Assembly (NCBI GenBank): GCA_905235525.1
Contig: CAJOLW010000004.1
Location: 1 to 36,547 of the forward strand
Length of the DNA: 36,547 nt
Origin: an uncultured Bacteroidaceae bacterium
Lineage (GTDB): Bacteria > Bacteroidota > Bacteroidia > Bacteroidales > Bacteroidaceae
Direction of reading: 5' to 3'
The translations under genes and the position numbers were made by a program. The notes under the pieces were generated by a model, which worked only from the letters and a program-made list of their open reading frames with translations, searched no databases and was not told the DNA's origin. Below are positions 8,901 through 15,584 of the stretch, piece after piece (position 1 is the stretch's first letter; each line of letters begins with the position of its first letter).

Positions 8901-11900
8901 TCGTCGGTGACTTGCTGCTCACCCATCACGAATGCCCGCAGATTTCGGCTGTCGATGAATTGTCCTTCGTGTTCGAGATCGACATCCATGTGACGCAAGG
9001 CGTTGGTGCCTTGCACGTCATAGACGGTGTTCATGATGTTCACGCTGATGTCGACCGAACCTGTGCGTTCATCCAAAGTGCAGATGGAATCGCGTTGCGT
9101 GGCGGAAAAGTCATCGTAGAAATGCACCTTGCCTCCACGTACGGGAACGCTCTCACATTCATCTGTCACCTCACCATTGTAGTAGTAGTTTTCGGTGGCA
9201 GTGATGCGGAAGTAGTGCATGCCCGTCTGGAACACAGGATAGTCAAATGTGTAGGTCTTCGTGTTGGAGTCGTAGAGCGGTACGGTAATGGCATCTCCAC
9301 CATTGGCTGCCGGCTCTGTGTATCCGGCCAGACCATAGTGAGGTTGCGGTTCGCCCTTTTCGTTCAATTCGGTGATGTTCACATCGGGCTCCACACGGAA
9401 GATGCGGTTGTAGATGGCGTTGTAGTTGAGTTGTTGATTGCCATAAGTGATGGTTTGGGTGGCCAGGCTGTCGGTTAAGTCAAGCACTTCGCTGACTTTT
9501 CCTTTCTGGAAGAGCGTCGGATGACCTTTGGCGGAGATTTCCACCACTTTGTAGCGGATAGGCAGGAGTTTTGCCTGATATTCACCAGTCTCCACGTTGG
9601 GGGTGATGATGACACGGTGACGCTCGGTGAGGACGGTGCTGGTCTTCTTGCCGCTTGCCGTCTCGAATGCGAGCGTGTCGTTCACCACCGTCAGGGCATC
9701 GTTCAACTGATCCTTGACGAGCCATGAGCGTTGGTTGCCCTCTTGCTCGAGCACGATGCGGAGGTCGTCGCCGAGGTTGTTCTTCGAGAGTCCGAAGCCC
9801 AAGGTCTTTTCACCTTGGTCAAGACCGCCCACGATGCGTCCGATGGTGTGAACCTTGGTCTGGTCCCAGAAGAACACATTGGTCTGGTTGCTGTTGATGG
9901 GGCGGGCAACACCATTGTTGTCGGCATAGAGTCCGTCAAACATGAAGGTGTGTCCTTCTTTCTCCACCGTCAAGCGTTTCGTGCCTTTTCGCGCCTTGAA
10001 CTGGAAGTGGCCGTCGTTGTCGGAAATGATGATGTTGCCGCTCTTGTCCACGACCGTCTCGCCGTCAACCTTGAATGATGCACCATACACAGGCACTGTG
10101 GTGTTCTCATAATAGACATAACCATCAATGTCGAAGGCATCATCGCTGATGAAGTTCTTGTTGAAGAACTCTGTCTGGTTCTTGTTCAGATAGACAGGAT
10201 ATTCCTTCGGGTCGAGGCTGGGGTACATCGTTGTCTTAGGCACAACGATGTAAGGCATGTCGCTGTACGGCACATCGGGGAAGATGTAGGCACCCGTGCT
10301 GGATGTCTTGACGGATGACACTTCCTCTCTCTGCCCGTTCTGCTCGCGGAAGAGTTTCACTTCCACATCGGCAAGTCCTGTTCCGTCCTTGAAAGTAAGG
10401 AAGCCTGCAATCTTGCCTGTGGCGCGGCGTTTGCCGGTAGCATCCACGGAGATTGACTTTTCGCCGTCCGTGCATTCGTACTGAATGGTTAGGCGATACT
10501 CCACATCTTTACCTGCCTCCACAGCGTAGTCGTCATAATATGGAAGGGAGAGATTGACGGGCAGTTCTTCCCACTTGTTCTGGTTCTGTTTCAGAACGGT
10601 CAACTTGTCGATGCGCTTCATGTCGACGTTCCACGACAGATGGATACGGTCTTGCTCCGTATCGTAGGAAGCCTTGAAGTCGCCAATCTCGGTTTCGTCC
10701 AACAGGGGCTCAATCGTTGTCACGTAGGTGGTGCTGCCTCCCACCTTCGTCCTGATGCTGACATCGACCGTGCGGTTGGGCATGATCTCCGTCGGGTCGT
10801 TTGGCAGATAGAATATCTTATAGGAGTATTTTGTGCAAGGCGAGAAGCCGTTGTCATCCACCCATTGGAAACTGTTTGAATAGATGGTGCCGGTGGGGGA
10901 CTCAACGTCTGCACCACCTTTCCGCACGAGGTCCGTCACGTCGAAATCTTCGTCATAGATGACGGTCTCGCCATTCTTCATGAACTCCGCAGTGCGCCGG
11001 ATGATGGTGCGCGCATCGACAGGAAAATAGGAATGGTCGTCGGGAGCATAACTCAATGGGGAGGAGTAATGCCAGATGATGATGGGATTCATGTCTTTCA
11101 GCAATACGCTTTGGAAACTTGCATACTTCACTTCGACGTTATAGCCCGGCACATCGTCGCGTTTGTTTCTCCAGTCATATTGCCCGATGTTTCCCTCGGT
11201 CGCGCCAATGGCTGCACGATAGATGCGATAGCGGACGCTGTTGTGGAGGGTGTCGCCATAGCAGCCTTGGGTGCTGTCGGTATATTCGTAGTTTGCCTTG
11301 CCTTGCTCCATCAGTATCTGACTGATGGTTTCCCAGGAAGATGTGCTTTCTTCCGTATTTTTGTTCAGGTTGTAGAGTTGGCGCTGGATGATGAAGGCAT
11401 CGGTGTACAATGCGTCCTCCTCATCCGCATTGGGGACAGTCCATTTCAGCACCGAGGCAGCCTTCTTGCCCCATTCGGCTTTCAAGTCAAAGTCTTTGGG
11501 GTTGTGAACAGCCTTGATGGTGACAGTCTTGGGTGGCAAGTTATAGTAGGTATATTGGTTGTAGGGCACTTGCGCTTCCACCTTCACCTGATGGGTGTAA
11601 TTGGTGGAAGGTATGTATAGGGAATAACCGTCTTTGGACTTCTTGCACTGGTCGGTGATGTCAATGTTGGCAGTTCCTTGGGTCGTGTCCAGTTCTGTCA
11701 CCTTCGTCACTTTGAGTTCCGCACCCGTGGTGTTGGCAACAACCATGCTGTAGAAGCCGGCATACTCGCCCACTGGTGTGAATATAGGTTCGCTGAGGGT
11801 CAGTTCCGGCACGGCGGAAAAGATGATGGGACTGCCTGTTATTTCACGGTTGCTGACGTTCTCACCATGCCCCACGGGACCATTGATGTAGAATTTCACT

Positions 11901-12418
11901 TCCTTGCCAGCCCAATCGGTCGGATAGTACCAGTCGAACTCGGCAAAGCATCGTGCCTCGCCCTTCGGCTTTTTCACGCTGAAACTTTGGGTTCTGGATT
12001 CCAACTGCTGACTTCCGCTCGTTGTGTTCGTCAGCACCAGCACGCCGTTGCCTCCGGGATAGTTTCCCTCCGCATTTCCCGAGAAGCGCGTATAGAGGGT
12101 GATCCAGTCATCGCTGTTGCTCCGGTCATTCTTGTTGTATAGGGAAACGATGTACCTTCTTTTCTGACCGGGTGTCTCTGCGAAGATCCAGGCACCGTCG
12201 GGACAGTCCGACGTTTGCTCGAGATAGCCGTTGGGAGACAGGCCCGAGATTTGGTCAAGGTGCATCACCTTGATGTGTACGCATCCCTGGCCTTTCGGAG
12301 TGACCATAAAACACATGGAAGTGTATTTCGCCTGGAAATAGTCTTCCGCTTTCATGTTTTGTGGTAAAGCCAGCAGCGCCACCGCCAGCCATAACCATAG
12401 TAAGTGTCTTAATTTCAT
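2927..12418 (-). CDS. Giant (3163-aa) multidomain exported surface protein
   Basis: A signal peptide (MKLRHLLWLWLAVALLALPQ) opens an uninterrupted 9.5-kb gene. In order I see: fibronectin-like beta regions to about residue 650; two carboxypeptidase-regulatory/CnaB-like domains (about 663-735 and 760-830); a long region of about 1200 residues that I cannot assign; an SbsA-type Ig-like segment (about 2025-2075, 'RRPQIFGSPQPANGILGVGD'); two LamG/concanavalin-like domains (about 2085-2270 and 2280-2470); a BACON-like domain (about 2612-2700); two copies of the module also found in the downstream lipoprotein (about 2710-2810 and 3030-3125) flanking a 'WVSLNM...GKGYML' segment; and a C-terminal tail 'WYTLTGIRIG...GAYIFNGQK' resembling those of type 9 secretion cargo. 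This suggests an adhesin or glycan-binding surface protein. It is last but one in the minus operon. Residue positions are approximate and function is inferred. Confidence 0.85.
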   Translation of the reverse strand: MKLRHLLWLWLAVALLALPQNMKAEDYFQAKYTSMCFMVTPKGQGCVHIKVMHLDQISGLSPNGYLEQTSDCPDGAWIFAETPGQKRRYIVSLYNKNDRSNSDDWITLYTRFSGNAEGNYPGGNGVLVLTNTTSGSQQLESRTQSFSVKKPKGEARCFAEFDWYYPTDWAGKEVKFYINGPVGHGENVSNREITGSPIIFSAVPELTLSEPIFTPVGEYAGFYSMVVANTTGAELKVTKVTELDTTQGTANIDITDQCKKSKDGYSLYIPSTNYTHQVKVEAQVPYNQYTYYNLPPKTVTIKAVHNPKDFDLKAEWGKKAASVLKWTVPNADEEDALYTDAFIIQRQLYNLNKNTEESTSSWETISQILMEQGKANYEYTDSTQGCYGDTLHNSVRYRIYRAAIGATEGNIGQYDWRNKRDDVPGYNVEVKYASFQSVLLKDMNPIIIWHYSSPLSYAPDDHSYFPVDARTIIRRTAEFMKNGETVIYDEDFDVTDLVRKGGADVESPTGTIYSNSFQWVDDNGFSPCTKYSYKIFYLPNDPTEIMPNRTVDVSIRTKVGGSTTYVTTIEPLLDETEIGDFKASYDTEQDRIHLSWNVDMKRIDKLTVLKQNQNKWEELPVNLSLPYYDDYAVEAGKDVEYRLTIQYECTDGEKSISVDATGKRRATGKIAGFLTFKDGTGLADVEVKLFREQNGQREEVSSVKTSSTGAYIFPDVPYSDMPYIVVPKTTMYPSLDPKEYPVYLNKNQTEFFNKNFISDDAFDIDGYVYYENTTVPVYGASFKVDGETVVDKSGNIIISDNDGHFQFKARKGTKRLTVEKEGHTFMFDGLYADNNGVARPINSNQTNVFFWDQTKVHTIGRIVGGLDQGEKTLGFGLSKNNLGDDLRIVLEQEGNQRSWLVKDQLNDALTVVNDTLAFETASGKKTSTVLTERHRVIITPNVETGEYQAKLLPIRYKVVEISAKGHPTLFQKGKVSEVLDLTDSLATQTITYGNQQLNYNAIYNRIFRVEPDVNITELNEKGEPQPHYGLAGYTEPAANGGDAITVPLYDSNTKTYTFDYPVFQTGMHYFRITATENYYYNGEVTDECESVPVRGGKVHFYDDFSATQRDSICTLDERTGSVDISVNIMNTVYDVQGTNALRHMDVDLEHEGQFIDSRNLRAFVMGEQQVTDDVISAGEVITLNGILRDPPGSKSYAWIDTGSTFTNEFHCTFDIDLSLQLTYQKGTGANIMQGTYAGMGGGTYIGTQSSTKTTLTVSPNAIPLVGAHFAYQGHTTFTMNKRMETSADPSMVGAKADIFYGNELVAATSYVRHVRAINEATYLYLKELGMLSETDGPCTLIAQGENSIGQPCYLISDYAVRVGPKVKTEFAYTQDYILNTLLPKLRLARNSYIYKGTRAEAKARANATLNNVFLSLRSEDDPRYGQDNLDDSLQYISIDRYDELHDRLNYEVITPDYIDMLGLRKQMAKEAALTDSVRIMNDLIAQWEYIIAYNEYDKIQAFQTVDRTNRSTMEYDAGKAYKVAEDASFYLESHTISGGIGITHNQSFDSKVSRDYHIPILGMDVTEWTAESGMKWFNQLANIGLSAGTSAFNSNENFQNWGERFYKRFGDGGQKQVVINYKTQPKNGALVTSTKTLAAADLSNVTKISSTMKALENNGAFDVEISTAGTHSELKIVPSINANYSSDNNSDLSESVTQGYHLETNPESNLSIDVYHDVEQVVTSTNVVGMAGDKQKFSQGNFVFRAMGGSTKCPYEPADVSKYYRPGTVLSAATGQVEKPRITVENHIISNVPYGERAKFNLVLSNEGTLREEGSFDLVLLDKTNQTGASLIMDGAPLGNGRSVVVPYGTGMVKVFEIGQGMVDDYENIRIALRSQCDPTVADTVSLSVHFVPSASPIAVITPQDKWVMNTNSAQDERGRYYMPVTVGGYDVNFRNFDHVELQYKQSSEPESRWTNLCSYYNVDSLFQKGTGTKAMLMGGTLTHAFYGDSDPVELKYDLRAVTYSRLGNDFVTNASPVFSGIKDTRRPQIFGSPQPANGILGVGDDLKLVFSESINANRLLSSNNFKVTGLPNNSVIGTSTYLHLTGGTDSYLETEEDYNAPDESFTVDMMVRPDASLNSSSMLFEHDYNYDAYGFKISLDLINKEPYLIVKSLMNVTRQQSISAKLDDLGPNFQRIAVVYDHNAEQISIYQNEKLLKKETVLVPIKRSGKMRFGKNFAGSLMEARIWSKALTASEIEESTNKTIYGNEVDLVAYYPMNEGYGESIEDRTLGNNLTMNNTEWITPEGCSFQLNGKHFTHELKRDMFERTSAEKSYTLSMWFRAKEKDNFPILASGYGVKDEENANEKLFIGVRDQKLTISSDTTSIVMSKSYADDQWHQITFVVDRPANMASAYVDGELAGQTQATGFGKLYGSSPFRLGQINATDAESKLVEYTPMEGFIDEITLWDMALPRNVVKQRMNISHSGDEIGLLAYIPFSENVRQITGSGTMMEYSTNYFTNKWDTELQKTVSTKADAFGNGSQLTNSMKSTTEYAAVKEKGALRDLRFDFVTKDNEMIIELKELPKDIDRTSVNITAMGIEDLNGNEMAQPVTWSAFIDRNSVRWAESQKIINIDAQQDEDYTFTVNINNHGGAQQNFTIEGIPDWMTIEEGTMDTLDPEETITLHITISKDINIGTYNDVLYLKNEEELVNPLALTIKKTAATPDWTFNKNGQNNMQVIAQVKMGDTVITNKENLLAAFDENEKCLGTTHVTIDHNGKALFYLTVYGEKKKSEVHFRLWDAASGITYGINADRNITYQPDSIVASYDKPVVMTANANLQRSLELTPTWTWVSLNMKSTDAGDINQFLKRGKWQDGDQLKDPENQSFYNYYRGVWNNNGSDEPLRTDRMYYIKSQKAQTIHIEGSALIDEADRTITLHPKWNYIGYTPMVNLPINEALEDLNLKASDGDIIKSQDEFATFAASVGGWRGNLQYMKPGKGYMLYHHVTNEHPETEIKFVYPFKSTAAIAAAAKERDNTFEDDNEPLWTNTRSTTMNLIARTEGIQAQEGDLLCAYAEGELCGIAKAMDMDGEETFFLSVGGEEKKALTFTLERDGTVLGAATRSGIIYQADTLEGTTDVPRVIDFSSTAAYEDGIWYTLTGIRIGERRPATPGAYIFNGQKVMIK

Positions 12419-12517
12419 ATTGATTGTTTTTTTATTAATTCAATCTTTAACTCTTAATTTTTAACGCTAACTTTAACCCTGACTCTAACTCTCAACGGTC
12501 AACTCTCATCCCTCAAC

Positions 12518-12652
12518 TCAGTCTGCCTCTGATGGATCTGTGTAGTCTTCTCCAAAACTAAGGGTGGGAGAGCCCAATTGCATCATGGGTGTCGCTGCAA
12601 ACAGAATCTCTGTTATTTCAGGCTTAATGTATTCTTTCTTCTTCATTATCAT
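12518..12652 (-). CDS. 44-aa 'YIKPE' small peptide
   Basis: A short frame with ATG at 12652 (or 12646) and stop at 12518-12520 starts 5 nt after the stop of the 505-aa gene. The product has the lysine-rich start KKKEYIKPEITEIL, then ATPMMQLGSPTLSFG and an acidic end (EDYTDPSEAD). It aligns with the 62-aa peptide encoded just after the C10 peptidase at 18770: both have KKxYIKPE, a hydrophobic stretch, a Met, then SPxL. Conservation of this pattern at two loci, each time directly behind a gene for an exported protein with the same C-terminal tail, supports it being a real gene. It has no signal peptide. I recall similar short peptides in other Bacteroidales, without known function. Confidence 0.75.
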   Translation of the reverse strand: MIMKKKEYIKPEITEILFAATPMMQLGSPTLSFGEDYTDPSEAD

Positions 12653-12657
12653 CTTTT

Positions 12658-14175
12658 TTATGGAATGAGTATTTTGTGTCCATGGTATAAAAAGACTCCC
12701 TTTTCGGTGGGCTTGCCATTCAATTTCCTGCCGTTTAAGGTGTACCAGCCGTCCTCTTCGTCGATGGCATCAGTTGTGTGACCCACAGACTTGATGCCAG
12801 TGATGGTTTCATCTTCAAGTTGGAAGTCGTAGCGGATGCTGCCCATTGCTTCTGAGGGAACTTTCAGATAGGCTTTGTTTCGTGCCAATGAGCCAGAATT
12901 GGCAGGTACGAAAGTGCCACTTTTCAAGATGTATTCTGTGCCATCACCCACAAAACCGATGGGACTGACATGGGAACCTTGGAGGAGATTGCTGGAATAG
13001 TCGGCAAGTCCTGCATCTGTGGTATGCGACAAGGTGATGTCTTCACCCTCATATTCTTCTGTCTCATAATAGACGAGTGCGCCACACCCTTCGTTGAGGG
13101 TGCTGACCTGATGGAGTGTGATGGTGTTGGATGCCTTGTCTGCACTTGTCACAATATAGGCTTTTATGCCCTTTAGGTCGGTGTAATTGCCGTTGGGCAC
13201 AATGGAAAGCCATTTCTTCTCTGGGGTAAAATGGAAGGTGATGTCTTGATTCTTGCAGAAGGAATTGAGTTGAGGATAAGAACCTGACTCAATGACCCAA
13301 ACGAGGTTGTTTACTTCTGTGTTCAAGATTCCAGTCCAATAGGCTTGATTCGTCATTTCGTCAGTGGAGGCACCTTTGACAGTCATTGCAGAAGGAGAAT
13401 CTTCTCCAGATGCAGACCCGATAATCACATCGCCGCCAAGTGTGAAACCTTCTACGCTAACAGTCTCTGTTTCATATCTGCAACATTCCAAATGATCATC
13501 AACTGTTCCGTCCCACTGACCTGCAATGTAGCCGAAAAAAGAGTTTGTATTTGCGCTGGTTACTTTGACTGTTGTGCTGATCACGTAGCATCGTTGAAGG
13601 GTGGCGTCTTTTGCATGGCCTACCAATCCACCAGCGTTTGCTTCTGATGCCGCACTTGCTGTCACGTTTCCTTCATGCCAGCAGTTCTCCATCTTCCCTG
13701 TAGAATAACCACAGAGTCCTCCGACATACTGGGCGCCTGAGACGGCTATGTTGCTATAGCAACTGCTGATTTCACCTAACTTCAGATAACCACAAATGCC
13801 ACCGACATAAGTGCCGCCACAAATGCTGGTGCCTTCGATACCGACATCTCTCACGCTGCCGCCATCAATGTGGCCGAACAAACCAGCATAGTCGTTGCTT
13901 CCAGTGATGTTGAGATGAGTGATTTTGTGTCCCCATCCTTCAAAATTTCCCTTGAAGGGATGTTCCTCTGTGCCGATGGGAGTCCATGCTTCTTCATTCA
14001 GATCAAGGTCAACTTCCAGATAAATGTTTTGGCCAACATAGGTTGTCCCGCCATTGACGGCATCTCTAAAATCTTTCAATGCTTGTGTGTTTGTGATCAT
14101 TATATCTGCAAACAAATTCTCTGTCACTAACCACAGCAAGAGGGTGGAAAGAAAGTAAAACATCTTGGCTCTCAT
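12658..14175 (-). CDS. GLUG-repeat exported protein with T9SS-like tail
   Basis: The 505-aa product starts with a signal peptide (MRAKMFYFLSTLLLWLVTENLFA; the ATG at codon 4 is an alternative start). Residues about 75-200 contain repeated GLUG-type units: 'NDYAGLFGHIDGGSVRDVGI', 'GTYVGGICGYLKLGEISSCYS', 'AQYVGGLCGYSTGKMENCW', 'ANAGGLVGHAKDATLQRCY'. This is the beta-helical pattern of Bacteroidetes adhesin-like proteins. The C-terminus ends 'GWYTLNGRKLNGKPTEKG...GHKILIP', nearly the same as in the C10 peptidase and giant protein. It is the first gene of the minus operon and is followed after 5 nt by the 44-aa peptide. A promoter candidate lies in the divergent gap. Likely a surface-attached or secreted beta-helix protein; the ligand is unknown. 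Confidence 0.85.
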   Translation of the reverse strand: MRAKMFYFLSTLLLWLVTENLFADIMITNTQALKDFRDAVNGGTTYVGQNIYLEVDLDLNEEAWTPIGTEEHPFKGNFEGWGHKITHLNITGSNDYAGLFGHIDGGSVRDVGIEGTSICGGTYVGGICGYLKLGEISSCYSNIAVSGAQYVGGLCGYSTGKMENCWHEGNVTASAASEANAGGLVGHAKDATLQRCYVISTTVKVTSANTNSFFGYIAGQWDGTVDDHLECCRYETETVSVEGFTLGGDVIIGSASGEDSPSAMTVKGASTDEMTNQAYWTGILNTEVNNLVWVIESGSYPQLNSFCKNQDITFHFTPEKKWLSIVPNGNYTDLKGIKAYIVTSADKASNTITLHQVSTLNEGCGALVYYETEEYEGEDITLSHTTDAGLADYSSNLLQGSHVSPIGFVGDGTEYILKSGTFVPANSGSLARNKAYLKVPSEAMGSIRYDFQLEDETITGIKSVGHTTDAIDEEDGWYTLNGRKLNGKPTEKGVFLYHGHKILIP

Positions 14176-14235
14176 GTTTTTTAAAATCGTGTGTTTTATT
14201 AATAGTCAGTGGTTGTATTTCACTCAATACAAGTG

Positions 14236-14266
14236 CAAAATTGCGCATTTTTTTTTATTTTGCAAA
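14236..14266 (-). promoter_or_regulatory. Candidate promoter of surface-protein operon
   Basis: On the minus strand TTTG (plus 14263-14266) and CAATTTTG (plus 14236-14243) are separated by 19 bp, one mismatch from the -7 consensus. A perfect 12-bp palindrome ATTTTGCAAAAT (14257-14268) overlaps the -33 box and could be an operator. Confidence 0.45.
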
Positions 14267-14375
14267 ATAAATGCGTTTTTTTTCTTCATAATAGTGCATT
14301 TTTTTTCTAAGTATATTCTTCAATAGTCTTTGGGATGTTTTTTTTGTAGTTTTTTTATATTTTTTTTGATTATGT

Positions 14376-14406
14376 TTTGATGCCATGAAGAAAAATTGTA
14401 AATTTG
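14376..14406 (+). promoter_or_regulatory. Promoter of Sel1/TonB-C gene
   Basis: TTTG (14376-14379) and TAAATTTG (14399-14406) with a 19-bp spacer fit the Bacteroidetes consensus. The gene starts at 14465, giving a leader of about 50 nt. Confidence 0.6.
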
Positions 14407-14464
14407 TGGCGAAAATAACTTTTTTACTAACTATTGATAATTGAATCAACAAATTGAGAGAATC

Positions 14465-15310
14465 ATGAAAAGGAGAATTTTAGTGCTCGTTGCCGCCGTG
14501 TGTGTGACAATGGGGATGCAAGCACAGTTTTTTCCTGGGTTTAACCCGCAACAAGCAAAGTTGAAGGCGCAGCAGGAGGCTGAAAAGGACTATCAGAAAG
14601 GAAATGAGTTTCTGAAGCAGAAAAAGTATGACAGGGCGTTCGACTCCTATCAGAAGGCTGCCGATGCCGGACATGCAGGTGCGCAGTACAATCTGGGCAC
14701 ATTTTATATAGAGGGCAAGGTGGTGATGCAAGACTATGAAAAAGCAGTGGAGTGGTTTGAAAAGGCAGCCCTCCAAGGTGTGAAAGATGCACAATACAAC
14801 CTCGCAGCCATCTATCATCAAGGTGCCGGCGTGCCCAAAGATGAGGAGAAGGCGCAGTATTGGGCAAGGGTGTATAAGGATATTGAGAAACTGGAGGTGA
14901 AGAAGGAAGAGCCGCAGCCCAATTTTCCCTTCCCTCCAAGACCGCAAGAACCAGTGGAGGAAGTGCCAGACGAACAGGCTGAGTTCGAGGGTGGTCAACA
15001 GGCTCTGATGACATGGCTGTCGCAGAATATGAAATACCCGGTAGAGGCTGTGGAGGATGACGCTCAGGGTAGGGTGTTGGTCGGTTTCATCGTCAATAGG
15101 GATGGTAGCGTTGACGATGTGAAGGTGGTGAAATCGGTTCATCCCGCTCTGGACGAGGAGGCTGTGCGTGTGGTGAAAGCCATGCCTAAGTGGAAGCCAG
15201 GCAAGAAGGGAAATAAGACGGTGCGTGTGAGATACACATTGCCGATGACTTTCAAGATGCAGGAGGCACCTAAGGCGGAAGGCTCTGAAGGCGGGGCTGC
15301 AGCACAGTGA
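14465..15310 (+). CDS. Sel1-repeat and TonB C-terminal domain protein
   Basis: The start is placed at the ATG of MKRRILVLVAAVCVTMGMQAQ, a cleavable-looking signal peptide; an upstream in-frame ATG at 14441 would bury it. Of 281 residues, about 55-140 form two to three Sel1-like repeats (AADAGHAGAQYNLGTFYIEG, AALQGVKDAQYNLAAIYHQG). A proline-rich linker follows (about 149-165), and residues about 175-265 form a TonB C-terminal domain (GRVLVGFIVNRDGSVDDVKVV ... MPKWKPGK). True TonB is anchored in the inner membrane by an uncleaved N-terminal helix. This one looks cleaved, so it may be a periplasmic or outer-membrane adaptor rather than an energy transducer. It is divergent from the surface-protein operon. 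Domains are clear; role is inferred. Confidence 0.85.
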   Translation: MKRRILVLVAAVCVTMGMQAQFFPGFNPQQAKLKAQQEAEKDYQKGNEFLKQKKYDRAFDSYQKAADAGHAGAQYNLGTFYIEGKVVMQDYEKAVEWFEKAALQGVKDAQYNLAAIYHQGAGVPKDEEKAQYWARVYKDIEKLEVKKEEPQPNFPFPPRPQEPVEEVPDEQAEFEGGQQALMTWLSQNMKYPVEAVEDDAQGRVLVGFIVNRDGSVDDVKVVKSVHPALDEEAVRVVKAMPKWKPGKKGNKTVRVRYTLPMTFKMQEAPKAEGSEGGAAAQ

Positions 15311-15396
15311 AGTCGCTAACTTCGAGCGCAGCATTAACTTCTCTAACTTCAAAAAAGTGAAGCATGCAAACTTAAGATTATTAACTCAACTTTCGC

Positions 15397-15529
15397 AAGT
15401 GCTCAACTTCTTTGGAGTTAAAGTAGTTAGAGGAGTTAAAGTAGTTAAAGCCAAATGTGATGCTGGTGTCAGAGTCTCGGCTTTTAACTCCTGAGCGGAG
15501 CGATAACTCCTTATAACTTCTTTAACTCC
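15397..15529. repeat. Dispersed hairpin repeat, copy 2
   Basis: This is homologous to 1904-2033. It opens with AAGTGCTCAACTTCTTTGG, carries an extra 18 nt of GTTAAAG-type repeats, and shares the CTGAGCGGAGCGATAACTCC core and the closing TTTAACTCC arm. The inverted arms match with few mismatches. It fills most of the gap between the Sel1/TonB gene and the C10 peptidase. I see no clear promoter for the peptidase in the rest of the gap. Confidence 0.8.
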
Positions 15530-15584
15530 CCCAAAATAAAACAGACGAAACTTGAATTATTAATACACAAAGACTTTCATCAAT

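Noticed and set aside
14480-15352. 290-codon minus-strand frame
   Set aside because: It lies antisense to the Sel1/TonB-C gene, is rich in His/Leu/Cys and has no recognisable motif.
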